The position numbers and the translations under genes were made by a program. 64,000 bases of DNA from Heterodera schachtii (Eukaryota; Nematoda; Chromadorea; Rhabditida; Heteroderidae). The first letter of the stretch is position 1. Each line of letters begins with the position of its first letter. The notes beneath the pieces are model-generated. The model searched no databases and was not told where the DNA came from. It saw only the letters and a program-made list of their open reading frames with translations. The DNA is taken from NCBI GenBank assembly GCA_023374025.1, contig SIJG01000045.1, positions 934,777-998,776 of the forward strand. Reading direction: 5' to 3'. Shown piece after piece: positions 44,301 through 56,275 of the stretch.

Positions 44301-46238
44301 GGAGCTTAACTAAGAACCTATCCCATTGACTAAATTTTTTCAGACTAGGCTGACTAACTATAAATTTTTGTGATTTTTCGTGATTTTCTAAAACAAAAAA
44401 TTTGTGGCGACGTTTTGGCCTGCAACTTTAAAAAAATGAAAGTTTCTGTGGCAGCACCGAACATTTTTCTATATTTTGTTCCTCATAAAAATTGGCCTAC
44501 CCCCCCCCCTCCCATATTATATGAACTGCTTCTTTTAATATGTCAAATTTTCAGAGTCCGATCAATCCTTTTTCCGGCATTTCTTTTGGCTACTCTGTTC
44601 CGTCAATGACGTCTCCGAGCACAGAAGAAAAAGTATATATTTGGTCGCTGGCTTTTTTTTTTTTACAAAATTTTAGCAGATTTTCGCCAAAAATGACTAT
44701 TATTTACCATTTGGTCACTATTTTTTCAAATTATGGTAAAATGATGGTCCGGTCCGGCGATGCCGTCAGGCATCGTCGGGAAAATTTTTTGAAAATTAAA
44801 GCAATCTGTCAAGAAAAATTCTTAAAATTTCAAATGCTGTAATTTTTTTGTTTTTTGGGCTTAGGGGGGGGGGGGTGTTTTAGCTCCCTCAAATCCCCTG
44901 GATACGCCCTTAGTGTGGGGTTGTCCTCATGTGTCAGCTAGGGCTGGACGATCACCTCTTTCATTTTACTCTGCTGACACTTGTTAAATTACATCAATTT
45001 ACGCCTCAGGTTTCCCTTTCGACTGCGATTCGCCAAGGGCGACTGGACAATCCAAGTGTCGACAGCGCGATCAAGTCAAATTTTGAGAAGTCAAAAAAAG
45101 CACATTTTTACATACATGCCGACACTCTTAACTCTCTGCTGTGTAAATTTGCCTCCAAAGTGCGCAACAAAAGCATTGACAAAACGACGCTCACAATGGG
45201 TCCGTTTATCTTGCCCGGTACAGCTCGTTCTCAGCCCTTTCGTCACCGTTTCCGCCCCTTTACATTTTCCATCAAAACTAAAAAAATTTTCCCTTAAAAT
45301 TAGAGTTTTCATTAGTAAGATTTTAGTTTTTTTCAATTTTTTTATAGTGAAAACATTTTCGAAAAAAATTTTTTGTTTTTCTTTTAGAAAAACAAATTAT
45401 AAAAATAAGGGTTTTTGGCAAATTTTTTAGTGCCATGCAATAATAAAATTCCCTTTTAGCAATTTCCGAATTTGAAGCGCAATTCACGCACACACTGGAA
45501 GAGATAAAAAGTGTTCTGAACGTCCTTCACTCATCAATAGACGCTGAAGAAGCTGCAAAATTAAAACAAATTGTTCAAACATTGTCTAAATGGGCGTTGC
45601 ACATTCACGAGAAGGCAGAAAATGTTTCGAAGGTTTCCACAATTGGGTAAGTAACCGGCAGGGACGCGAAGGGAAAGTCGGATTTTGCACTCCATACAAA
45701 GACAAGGGGGGGGGGGGCTGAAAGTGCCCCCCCCCCCCCCTCTGACGCTCCCCCACCGCCCTGAAATGAAATTTTTAAAGAAAATGGGAATTTTTTGTCG
45801 CTTTATTTATCGCATTTAACCCCCATTCAGCAATCTGTTCACGCCTCTTTCCGGCGGTCTTCAAAATTTGGTCTCTGAGTCACGCGGCCAATTGCCGCGT
45901 GGCACCGATGCCAATGCCCAGCAGAGGGCACTGCAACGACAGACAGCAAAGGCAATTTTTTGTCGGCAAAATTTGTTTTAAATGAAAATATTTCAAAAAA
46001 GATGGATTGCGATATAACTATTCAAAGGGCGTATCTAGGGGGGGGGGAATTCCCCCCCCCCCCCCCTCCCCAAACGAAAAGAATACAAATGTACAATTCA
46101 CAGCCCAACGTCGAGTTCGACGTGGACTTCGGCCACGACTTGAGCACCCAAAATGTGGTCGCTCTTTTGAAAGGGCAACGAAGCGCTTTGGCCGATCCGC
46201 CGATGCAATTGATTCCTCACCATTTTTCCGAGGTTTGA
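41390..46238 (+). CDS. Unrecognised multi-exon protein: F-box-like exon, coiled coil and conserved tail (unit 1)
   Basis: Nine exons join in phase into about 446 residues: 41390-41530, 43278-43358, 43772-44005, 44141-44296, 44555-44632, 45010-45217, 45460-45646, 45831-45951, 46104-46238. Exon 1 is F-box-like (LPLELLFEIVPFIPAEN...LLHNLLLPRVIKWKE). Exons 2-3 form a coiled coil, with seven-residue repeats of the type KNLGGEV/KNLDGEV/KSLKVEV. Later exons carry IRQGRLDNPSVDSAIKSN, a helical segment (EEAAKLKQIVQTLSKWALHI) and GQLPRGTDANAQQRALQRQ. A shorter form could end in exon 4 at TGA 44327, with the tail ILVRSLTKNLSH. The 45951 donor would be GC. I do not recognise the family; the exon-1 likeness suggests a ubiquitin-ligase adaptor, but that is inference. 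The exon set recurs in unit 2 from 51843. Confidence 0.6.
42022..42407. mobile_element. 386-bp TIR element in intron 1 of unit 1
   Basis: The ends GGCTCTATTCCAGTTTACGC and the complement of GGCTCTATTCCAATTTAAGC continue as CGTCCAATGAGTGA and its counterpart. Flanking 8-mers GAAAAAAA and GAAAAAAC match at seven of eight positions, but are low in complexity. Internal inverted copies of CTTGGTATCA.TCGAAAGC lie near 42112 and 42300. Non-coding. Confidence 0.75.
42408..43277. other. Remainder of the unit 1 first intron
   Basis: AT-rich with further diverged pieces of the GGTATCATTCGAAAGC repeat group: a copy near 42628 (ATATCATTTGATAGCCC) and an inverted one near 43005 (GGGCTTAAGAATGATACC). The latter is followed by GGCTGGCACCGAAATGCC, which resembles an element end. 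No complete element or exon could be delimited. Confidence 0.5.
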
Positions 46239-46302
46239 ACAGAGCGCCAAAATTAATGTGGAGCTTAAATAAGAACCCATTCAGCCCACGGCACCGCAGC
46301 GA

Positions 46303-48018
46303 TTGGTCGCTTGCTTAATTCACTATGGCTTAGGCTGGGCCGTCCCCCACTCTCCTTGTCTCATATTGTTTTTCAAAAAAAAAAAAAATCAAAATGGCGT
46401 CTATTTTACAAAGTTTTTAGGGGGGGGGAGGTGCTTGTCCTCATGTGTCAGCTAGGGCTGGAGGAGCACCTCTTTCATTTTAATCTGCTATCCACATGTT
46501 AAATTACATCTATTACACATTTACGCCTCAGGTTTCGCTTTCGATTGCGATTCGCCAAGGGCGACTGGACAATCCCGGTGTCGACAGCGCCATTAAGTCA
46601 AATTGTGAGAAGTCAGACAAAGCACTTTTTTACGAACATGCCGAGTCTCTTCAATCTCTGCTGCATGATTTTCCGCGCAAACTGCGCAACGAATGCACTG
46701 ACAGAACGTCGATCAATATTGGTTCGTTTGTCATGCCCGGTACAGCTCGTTCCTCCGCCCTCTCACCTCCGTTTACGCCCCTCTTCAATTTCCATCAAAA
46801 ATTAAAAAATTTTTCTTACAATTAGAGTTTTCATCAGTAAGATACTCAGTTTTTTTTAAAATCAAACCATTAAAAAAAATTTATTTTTTCTTTTTGGAAA
46901 ACTGGAATTTTAAAAATAAGAATTTCGTGTTTTGGCAAATTTTTAGTGCCATACCATAATAAAAGTGCCATTTAGCGATTTACGACTTTGAAGCGCGATT
47001 CATGTCCACTTTGGACGAGATGAACTCTGTCATGAACGCCCTTCGCTCATCAATTGACGCCGAATAGGCTACCAAATTAAAACAAATTATTGAACATTTG
47101 ATGAAGTGGGCTGCGAACGTTCGCGAGAGGGCAGAAAATTTGTCAAAGTTTTCCAGCATTGGGTCAGTAACTGGCAGGGGACGCGAGGGGAAAATTCGGG
47201 TTTTGCACTCCATACCATGACAGGGGGGGGAGAGGTGGGGGGGGGTGAACGTGCCGCCCCCCTACGCTCCCCCACGACCCGAAAAATTTCTTCAAAGAAA
47301 AAATAGGAATTTTTTTAGTTTTATTTATCGCATTTTAACCCATTCAGCCCTCTGTTCACTCCTCTTTCCGGGATTAAACAACATTCGGCCTCTGAGTTGC
47401 GCGGCCAATTGCCGCGCGGCACCGATGCCAATGCCCAGCAGAGGGAACTGCAACGACAGCCAGCAAAGGCAATAAATTGTGACAAAATTTGTCGTGCAAA
47501 TTTTAATTTAAAATTGTTGAAGAGTTTCGAACTGTTCGAGACGGCGTCCGAACGCAAAGAAAGCGCGGAAAAGGAACAAACAAAGCAGTGCAAAGAATTC
47601 GCTGCTGCTGGGCTCACGGTGATATATTTTGGCTAATTTCGGTAGTCAGTTGTTTAAAATTAAAAAATTTCAAAAAGATGGATTGCGATATAACTATTCC
47701 ATCAGCAGTTTGGAATCTTTTCAGAGGAATAGGCAGCCATTTGTTTTGGTCATCCCCTGCAGCTTTTAATAAGAAAATTTCAAGAAAAAATGTTTACAAA
47801 AAAGATATTTTTTCTGTTTGAAATTTTTCTTTAATTTTCGAAACGAAATAAAACGGTGGGGGAACAACATGGTCCCGTTTTTTGGGCGTAATATTGGTGC
47901 GGAGCTTAACTAAGAACCCATCTCAGGGATAATTTTTTTCAAAAATTTTATAAAAGTTAATTTTTCCATAAATGCCGACAAAATTTGTGTGCCAATTTTT
48001 AATATAAAATTGTTGAAG
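46303..48018 (+). pseudogene. Partial family unit, 1.7 kb, essentially identical to 53635-55351
   Basis: Holds exons matching unit 1: 46532-46739 (IRQGRLDNPGVDSAIKSN), 46976-47162 and 47348-47468, without an F-box-like exon or coiled-coil exon of its own. Exon 46976-47162 has an in-frame TAG (47065-47067) where unit 1 has GAA. The copy at 53635 has the same stop and appears identical apart from one or two bases in A and G runs. Identity ends sharply at GTTGAAG (48018/55351), after which the two drop to clearly diverged sequence. It is a dead duplicate or a gene-conversion tract. Confidence 0.85.
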
Positions 48019-48460
48019 AGTGGCGAAACTTCCGAGGCGGCGTCAGACCGCAAAGAGAACACGGAAAAGAGACGAAAAAAGCAGAGCGAAGAATTCGCTG
48101 CTGCTGCTGGACTCACGGTGATACATTTTGGTCATCCCCTGTAGTTTTTTTAAAAAGAAAATTTCAAGAAAAAAGGTTTATAAAAATTTTTTACGTAAGA
48201 TATTTTTTCAAGTTTTTTGTTTGAAATTTTTTATAATTTTCGGGAGGAAATAAAACGGCGGGGGAACAAAGGCAATAAATGCCGACAAAATTCAATTCAT
48301 ATGCCAATTTTAAATGTAAAATTGTTGAAGAGTGGCGAAACGTCCGAGGCGGCGTCCAACCGCAAAGTGAACACGGAAAAGAGACGAAAAAAGCAGAGCA
48401 AAGAATTCGCTGCTGCTGGGCTTACGGTGATACATTTTGGCTAATTTCGATAGTCATTTG
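47480..48460 (+). repeat. Three copies of a short exon-like block
   Basis: A block of about 150-170 bases with TTGTTGAAGAG, then GAACG/GAAACG and GCGTC, A-rich sequence and GAATTCGCTGCTGCTG, ending in TTTTGGCTAATTTCG or a close variant, recurs near 47480-47655, 47975-48135 and 48280-48460, and again near 54813 and 55311. Each reads as a Lys/Glu-rich helix (such as ESAEKEQTKQCKEFAAAG) ending in a stop. They look like tandemly copied terminal exons of the family. Confidence 0.65.
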
Positions 48461-48483
48461 TGTAATATTGTAAATATTCGTCA

Positions 48484-49051
48484 CATACATGATCAAGGGG
48501 TGCGCCAGTCAGATCCCCATACGTTGGACGTTGGCGCAGGGGGGGTGCGCCAGGGCCAATTTTTCTTACGTCGGTCCCTATTTTCCCCCGGCGACGACGA
48601 CCTTTTTTTTGATACTGTTTCTGGCGACCTTTTTGTTTTTTTTTGCTATTCAAACCACCTTTTTTTTGCGGCGCGTTTTTTCCAAAAAACTTTGTGAGAA
48701 GGGGGTGGGGCGGCGCCGATAGGCGCCGTTGGGAAAAATTTGTAATTTTTAATGCTATTTGTTAGCAGATTTTGACTAAAAAATGATCAAATTTTGAGAT
48801 TTTGGCTTATTTTTTAAGAAAAAAATAGGTTTTTGGGAGGGGGGTCCGGCGGTGCCGATAGGCGCCGCCGGGAGAAAAATTGAGAATTTCTAACGAATTT
48901 TGCTAAGAAAATAGGCAAAATTTTCAGAAATTTCCCTCTTTTCCCCTTCGGGGCTCCCTCCTCCCCTCACAAACGACCTCCCCCCCCCCTTACGACGCAC
49001 GTGTGGGGTGGGGGGGGGGGGGTGCGCCGGCGCACCCCTTGATCATGTATG
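48484..49051. mobile_element. 568-bp TIR element with 23-bp perfect ends and 8-bp target duplication
   Basis: The termini CATACATGATCAAGGGGTGC (continuing GCC) and the exact complement at the right end form perfect 23-bp inverted repeats. Perfect 8-bp direct repeats ATTCGTCA flank it (48476-48483 and 49052-49059). Inside are two copies of the palindrome GGCGCCGATAGGCGCC/GTGCCGATAGGCGCC (near 48712 and 48852), T runs with TTTTTGCGGCGCG, and long C and G runs towards the right end. No coding frame. It is the best-preserved member of the family seen at 30880 and 36975. Confidence 0.93.
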
Positions 49052-49455
49052 ATTCGTCATTGGCGAACCAAAAACCCCTACAAAAACAGGGAGAAGCTCC
49101 AGCTCCCCTCACCCACCCTCGAAAAAATTGTCAGACTTAATGAATTTTTTTGAAAGGAAATTTTAGAAAATTGTTTAAAGAAAATATCAAGACTAAAATT
49201 TCAACTATTTTTTTTTGAAAATCGTACTAATTAATAAAATTTAAAAAAACGCTGAAAAAAATTTTTCGATTTGTTTCTTGACATTTAAAAAAATTTTACT
49301 AATACTTCAAAAAAATTCGTAAAGTTTGACAAAAGGAAATATTTTTTGGGGAGGGGGGCGACTGATATGGAGGAGGGAAACGGCGAGGGGGGGGGGGGGG
49401 CGGGGGGGGGAAACGTTGAGCAACCATAAATACAGCAAATCCAAATTCACAGCAG

Positions 49456-49590
49456 CCGGTCGAGTTGAACAACACCGCCTCAATTGTGCCAACTGTGGTG
49501 CAAAGATTTCGTCGCACCGTGTCCGAGACCGGCAACGGAATGCGAGATTTGGTGCGGAGCTTAACAACGAAGCCATCCCAGGGAATTTGA
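49456..49590 (+). pseudogene. Orphan terminal exon of the F-box/coiled-coil family
   Basis: After a CAG acceptor the frame reads PVELNNTASIVPTVVQRF, then DLVRSLTTKPSQGI and TGA. The ending matches those at 44329 (ILVRSLTKNLSH) and 55658-55861 (KLVRSLTKEPIPGI). It follows the element at 48484 and has no complete upstream gene of its own in the window; it could be an alternative last exon for unit 1. Confidence 0.55.
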
Positions 49591-51842
49591 GAATCAGAAA
49601 TTTTAAGGACATCAAAATTATTGGGATTCAAAATTGGAAACAATTTGCAAAAATAATGACTAAAAAACATGAAATTTTCACGTTTTTGAGTTTTTTTTTA
49701 AGATTTTTGGAGTTTTCTTTCCATTTTATGCTTTTCAGTTTCGCAAGAAAAGACACACCTATTCATTGATGAAATGATTGAATTCGATTTTAATTTTTCA
49801 AATATTTTTGCTGCTTATAATTATAAGAGTTCTTCACTTTTTTCATCTCAGGAATTTTATTTTAATTTTTACAATTGATTTACGGCGTAATTTCTCTTAA
49901 TTTTTGTCTTCTTTTTTTGCTTATCACTCTTTCATTTGTAAATGTTTTTGTTTATTTATTACAGGTCTGTTTCACTTCTGAATAAACGTGTTCTTTTACT
50001 TTCGGTCCACCACTTTAGCTTTGAAAGCGATTTAAACAAAATTATAAAGTGATAAACTGATAGTCCAAACAACTGTCCTCATCTGCTGGTTACTGTATGA
50101 TTTGGAAACCGAAGAAAACCCAATTTAAAACCCAAAAACTGTGCGAAATAATCGGAAAATAATTTTGAAAATATATTTAAGCATTTTGGAGGGAAAAACT
50201 TGCAGCATATGACATGTAAAAATAAAATGTATATTTATTAGTCATATGGGCAAATGCGATAAAAAATTGATAACAAAATAATGATATTATTAAATGCGGG
50301 ATCTCGCAGCGGTATCCCCTCTCACGTCTGGTTTTCTTTGGTTAATTGTACTCCCTCATCCCCCTTTTTACCGTTTTTAAAGCGAAAATTGCGACGGGCA
50401 TTTTATCACGACAATTGGCATTTTTAATTATTTTTATTTAGAAAGTTCCCTTGTGAATTGCCGATTAAACTACCATTAATATTTTAATTGCTACTGTATT
50501 TTAATGATTTTCAAATCTTTATTTAATAATTTTGTGAGTTAATTTGTGTGAGTTTTTAAATGTCCAAAGTTTATTTTAAATTCAAATATTATGGAATAAG
50601 AGAAAAGCGATTGACTAAATGGTATGTATATTATTATATGCAGCAAATTTTGAGTTTTTCAGAATTTTCCCGCTTTTTAGACACTTACCATGAAGAAGTG
50701 ATCTGACAATCGTTCTAAAAGCTTTTCTGATCAGCAATTTTTTATTAAATGCCCCAAAAATCCAAAATTGCGCAATTTTTTCGAAAAAATCGGTTGATTT
50801 CAAAAAAATCTATCAAAAAATTAATTTTTAAATACTAAAATGTGATTCTAAGCCTATGTAGACATTTTTATGGCATTTTGTGCCTGTTTCACCTTAAGGA
50901 AGAATTTTCCAAAATTGGAACCCTAGTGATAAAATTTACCTTTGCAAATATATAATTAGGTAGGTTAAATGCCGAAAAGCAATGGGAATGTGAAATTTCT
51001 TTTTGTCGGCTTTTTGGCGAGGCGGCAAAGTCAAAGACGCGCATTGATGGACATTCGGAGTAATTAATGCATAATGTAAAAATTAATCTTTTCACAGGGC
51101 TAATCAGCAGTTGATCAATCCAAGGGATTATATGAGAACTATACAATTGTCGTGAAAATGAATGCCATTTTCTGTGCAAATGCCCTTCTCGCCCTCTTTC
51201 CCAGTGCCATTGTACGATTGTAAATCGATGACTGTTCTTCCACAGCGGCTGCTGCTGGTCATTCACAAATCGTTGATAATCACAAGCACTCCTAACTGGC
51301 AAATTCCAATTAAATTTTAATGCTTAAGCAAAGATGTCTTTTTAGAGATGTACCTAAAAAATCTAAAATTTTAGGGCTGGACCTGGATCCAGGCCTGGAT
51401 TTTTCCTGTACCCAGGTCCAGGCTTTTTTTCAAAATTTCGAACTATAGAAAAGTTGCGCTTTGGCTATTCTATTCTCTGCCCATTGACTAAACCATTTTT
51501 GTCAGGAACGCAGAGAAGCATAGAAAAAGAGATAGAATTAGTCAGAAGTGAAAGGGAAGCGAGAGAGCGAAGACATGCAACGAAAGGAAAGGGAAAGAAT
51601 ATAGACAGACAAATTTAGATAGAGAAAATGAAAAAGTGAGAGTGCGCAGGTGAGAAGCGAAAGGAAACGCAAGACAACATAGAAGAGAAAGCCTCTCGGG
51701 GGAAGAAAAACAAACGGCCATTTCTTCTGCTGTTGGGACAAACCCAACATATTCGCTTCTGACAACTTCCTTCCCATGCCAATCAGCTAATTAGCCACTA
51801 ATTAACCCCAATTGACAAAACTGTCCCCTGCTTCTCTCGATA
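49591..51842. other. Spacer between units 1 and 2
   Basis: The left part (to about 50160) matches the 3' flank of unit 2 (55780-56275), including GGTCCACCACT and GATAAACTGATAG. The right part (50917-51845) is the second copy of the upstream block. Between them the sequence is AT-rich with no gene. Positions 50113-50160 provide the empty site for the element at 56276. Confidence 0.7.
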
Positions 51843-51845
51843 ATG
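50917..51845. repeat. Segmental duplication, right copy (upstream region of unit 2)
   Basis: Partner of 40464-41395, with the same landmarks: GGAACCCTAGTGATAAAATT, TTTTTGTCGGCTTTTTGGCG, GGGCTGGACCTGGATCC and the purine-rich block. It has small indels, including loss of CATAATTTGG near 50980 and a gain near 51755. It leads directly into the F-box-like ATG at 51843. Confidence 0.85.
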
Positions 51846-54800
51846 GCCCCAAAATGCCTTCCGCCCGAACTCTTGTTCGAATTTGTGCCTTTATTCCCTG
51901 TTGAGGAAACTCTTCCGAATGTGTTTTTATCCTGTCGGCTGCTTCACAATTTTTTGCTTCCACGTGTTGACAAATGGAAAGAGGTAAGCCAAGTCATTTT
52001 TGGTTGGGCCAACGAATTGGATTTAAACTTTTAAATTGAAAGGGTAATTCTGTCAATGGTCCGCCCTTTTTTTGGAAGAAAATTTTTTATTTATTTTAGT
52101 TTATGGGCTTTTCAGGGCAGTTGATCATTAATCTAACATTCATTTTGACTAATTATGATCCCGGGCCCGAAATAGAACCAAAAGTCGAGAACCTCAAAAT
52201 CTTTCAACTAGTGGAAACTTATTCTAATGGTTTTTAGGATCGCTGATCACGAATATCTGATATATTTAGACCAAGTCCGGCTTCCTAACTTATTAATAAA
52301 AAACATAAATCGAAAAATTTGAATTTTTGGCCTTTGTTCGAGTTGGGTTTGAGAAATTGGTCAAAATAGATGCAGATTCGTGATCAGGGACTCCAAATCC
52401 TCCGGGAACAAATTAATAAACAATCCACCGGACGATCCGTCAATTGTTTTCGCCAAAAAAGAATGAATTGAGCCGGACGAAATGCCAATTTTTTATTTTG
52501 ATAAGATTAATGAAAATTTAAATTCAAATTAAACTCGTGAGTCAAATTTTTTTCTTTTTTTTCATTCTATTGTTTTTTAAAGATAGAAGATTTTTTTGAT
52601 AGTCACTGATCAAAATAAACCTTTGAATACTTCGAAAGCTACATGTTTATTTGCCCAGCCCTTTCTAAGATTTTGCTAAACCAAATCTTAAAATATTATG
52701 AAAATTTTAATAAAAACCAAATTATTAGAATTATTTAAAAAAAACTTTTAAAAAATTCGTTCACAGTTGATCGGTTTTTGTCTGATTTTATCATAAATGA
52801 TAGAGTTTAGCCTTTGTCGCCACCATATGTGTGGCATTTGGCGCTTCTCAAACATAACGCTTTCATTTTTGAGGAAATGAATCGAAAAACAGAAGAAATG
52901 GATCGAAAGTTCGAGGACATGGAACGAAAGTTTGAGCGATTTCGTGAGGACACATTTGAATTGTTTGATACGATTGTTGAGCGTATCGAAGACGGCAACA
53001 AAGACATTGCCCACTTTTGTCGAAACACAGCCCAAACGATGGACTTACTAGCACTTAACATCACCACCAGTGTGTCGGCCTTCAAAAGGCGCAAACAACA
53101 GTGCGGACAGGTTTTAAGTTCACTGTTTTGTAAAACGAGAAGAAAAATATGTCACTAAAATGCAAAATACTCAACTGGCAAAATGTTGGTTCTGTAAATT
53201 CATGGTTGGAAAATTGGGTTTCACCAAATGGAACATTTTCTTTGGGCCGAGCGCTGACTCGTTTACATATGTATTTTCTGTTTACAATTAAACATAATTA
53301 ATTTTGGCAAGGTTTTTTGGTATAAAATTTGCGAAATGTAAAAAATTTTGGTTCTTAACACCGAGTGGTTGGAAAAAAGGGGTTTCTCCACATTTGAGGG
53401 AAAAAGTTAATGCTGAGAGAACACTAAATTTCTTGGCGCATTGTACAAACTTTAGGACACTGATTCAGCCATGACCGCTGAACGAACTTTCGGCGGCGGT
53501 CAACTGACCGCCGCTGCTCAGTCTGACGCCACATCGGCCGCACGCGGCGGCGAATTCGGTGCGAAAGCAAATAATTTTCGCGACTGTGTACCGTCAACGA
53601 CGTCGCCGATCTGTCCAAACGACAAAGTATATATTTGGTCGCTTGCTTAATTCACTATGGCTTAGGCTGGGCCGTCCCCCACTCTCCTTGTCTCATATTG
53701 TTTTTCAAAAAAAAAAAAATCAAAATGGCGTCTATTTTACAAAGTTTTTAGGGGGGGGGGGAGGTGCTTGTCCTCATGTGTCAGCTAGGGCTGGAGGAGC
53801 ACCTCTTTCATTTTAATCTGCTATCCACATGTTAAATTACATCTATTACACATTTACGCCTCAGGTTTCGCTTTCGATTGCGATTCGCCAAGGGCGACTG
53901 GACAATCCCGGTGTCGACAGCGCCATTAAGTCAAATTGTGAGAAGTCAGACAAAGCACTTTTTTACGAACATGCCGAGTCTCTTCAATCTCTGCTGCATG
54001 ATTTTCCGCGCAAACTGCGCAACGAATGCACTGACAGAACGTCGATCAATATTGGTTCGTTTGTCATGCCCGGTACAGCTCGTTCCTCCGCCCTCTCACC
54101 TCCGTTTACGCCCCTCTTCAATTTCCATCAAAAATTAAAAAATTTTTCTTACAATTAGAGTTTTCATCAGTAAGATACTCAGTTTTTTTTAAAATCAAAC
54201 CATTAAAAAAAATTTATTTTTTCTTTTTGGAAAACTGGAATTTTAAAAATAAGAATTTCGTGTTTTGGCAAATTTTTAGTGCCATACCATAATAAAAGTG
54301 CCATTTAGCGATTTACGACTTTGAAGCGCGATTCATGTCCACTTTGGACGAGATGAACTCTGTCATGAACGCCCTTCGCTCATCAATTGACGCCGAATAG
54401 GCTACCAAATTAAAACAAATTATTGAACATTTGATGAAGTGGGCTGCGAACGTTCGCGAGAGGGCAGAAAATTTGTCAAAGTTTTCCAGCATTGGGTCAG
54501 TAACTGGCAGGGGACGCGAGGGGAAAATTCGGGTTTTGCACTCCATACCATGACAGGGGGGGGAGAGGTGGGGGGGGGTGAACGTGCCGCCCCCCTACGC
54601 TCCCCCACGACCCGAAAAATTTCTTCAAAGAAAAAATAGGAATTTTTTTAGTTTTATTTATCGCATTTTAACCCATTCAGCCCTCTGTTCACTCCTCTTT
54701 CCGGGATTAAACAACATTCGGCCTCTGAGTTGCGCGGCCAATTGCCGCGCGGCACCGATGCCAATGCCCAGCAGAGGGAACTGCAACGACAGCCAGCAAA

Positions 54801-55861
54801 GGCAATAAATTGTGACAAAATTTGTCGTGCAAATTTTAATTTAAAATTGTTGAAGAGTTTCGAACTGTTCGAGACGGCGTCCGAACGCAAAGAAAGCGCG
54901 GAAAAGGAACAAACAAAGCAGTGCAAAGAATTCGCTGCTGCTGGGCTCACGGTGATATATTTTGGCTAATTTCGGTAGTCAGTTGTTTAAAATTAAAAAA
55001 TTTCAAAAAGATGGATTGCGATATAACTATTCCATCAGCAGTTTGGAATCTTTTCAGAGGAATAGGCAGCCATTTGTTTTGGTCATCCCCTGCAGCTTTT
55101 AATAAGAAAATTTCAAGAAAAAATGTTTACAAAAAAGATATTTTTTCTGTTTGAAATTTTTCTTTAATTTTCGAAACGAAATAAAACGGTGGGGGAACAA
55201 CATGGTCCCGTTTTTTGGGCGTAATATTGGTGCGGAGCTTAACTAAGAACCCATCTCAGGGATAATTTTTTTCAAAAATTTTATAAAAGTTAATTTTTCC
55301 ATAAATGCCGACAAAATTTGTGTGCCAATTTTTAATATAAAATTGTTGAAGCGTGGCGAAACGTCCGAGACGGCGTCCGAACGCAAAGAAAGCACGGAAA
55401 AGGGACGAAAAAAACCGAACAAAAAAGTCGTTGCTGCTGGGCTCACGGTGATAATTTGGCTGATTACGTTAGTCAATACCTAGACTAGGATTTCAACTAT
55501 TTTTTTTTGAAAATGTAAATTATTCATATTAAAATACAAAAAAATATTTAGAAAAAAAATTTCATTTTCCTTAAAAATTTCTTTAAATATTTTTTCTAAA
55601 ATCTCAAAGTTTGACAAAAAAAAGAAGTTATTTTTGGTAATAATGAACAAATCATAGCCCACCGATGAGTTGGACATAACGGCCTCAACGTCGACGCCGT
55701 CTTTTCTTCGCAACTTGTCCTTCGTTTACCGAATGCCAAAATTGGTGCGGAGCTTAACAAAAGAACCCATCCCGGGAATTACGAAACTCAGAAATTTTAA
55801 TGACATAAAAATTTTTGGGATTCAAAGTTGCAAAACGCAACTTTGCAAAAATAATGACTAA
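51843..55861 (+). pseudogene. F-box-like/coiled-coil family unit 2, interrupted by an in-frame stop
   Basis: Exons in phase: 51843-51983 (F-box-like, LPPELLFEFVPLFPVEE...KWKE), 52811-53110 (coiled coil with EEMNRKTEEMDRKFEDMERK and a helical follow-on), 53456-53626, 53865-54072 (IRQGRLDNPGVDSAIKSN), 54309-54495, 54681-54801, and a terminal exon 55658-55861 (KLVRSLTKEPIPGI). Exon 54309-54495 carries TAG at 54398-54400, so the full product cannot be made unless that exon is skipped; its length is not a multiple of three. The coiled-coil exon differs strongly from that of unit 1 while the downstream exons are well conserved. The gene therefore appears inactivated, or makes only an N-terminal protein of about 250 residues. 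Confidence 0.62.
53635..55351 (+). repeat. 1.7-kb near-identical duplication, second copy
   Basis: Partner of 46303-48018 at an offset of about 7333 bases. It begins at TTGGTCGCTTGCTTAATT right after the GTATATA donor of unit 2 exon 3 and ends at GTTGAAG. Coding and noncoding bases alike appear unchanged, including the premature stop. That fits very recent copying rather than selection. Confidence 0.9.
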
Positions 55862-56275
55862 AAAGCATTGGGATTTGAGAATGTTGGACTTTCTTTCCAT
55901 GTTCCATGATATGCTTTTCAGTTCCGTACGAATACATACAGCTTTAAGAAATGATGGATTCGATTTTATTTTGTCATGGTTGTTGCGAGTTATTCACATT
56001 TTTTTCTCAGGAATTTTATTTTATTTTAATTTTTACATAATTTTTTTTTGGCATAATTTCTCTTAAATTTTTTTCTTTTTTTGTTGCTTTATCACTCTTT
56101 CTTTTCTCAGTGTTTTTGTTTATTACAGGTCTGTTTCAATTTTGAATAAACGTATGCTTTTATTTTCGGTCCACCACTCTTTAGCTTAACAAAATATGAA
56201 TGATAAACTGATAGACCAAACAAATGTCCTCATCTGATTGTAATATTTGGAAACCGAAGAAAACCCAATTTAAAA

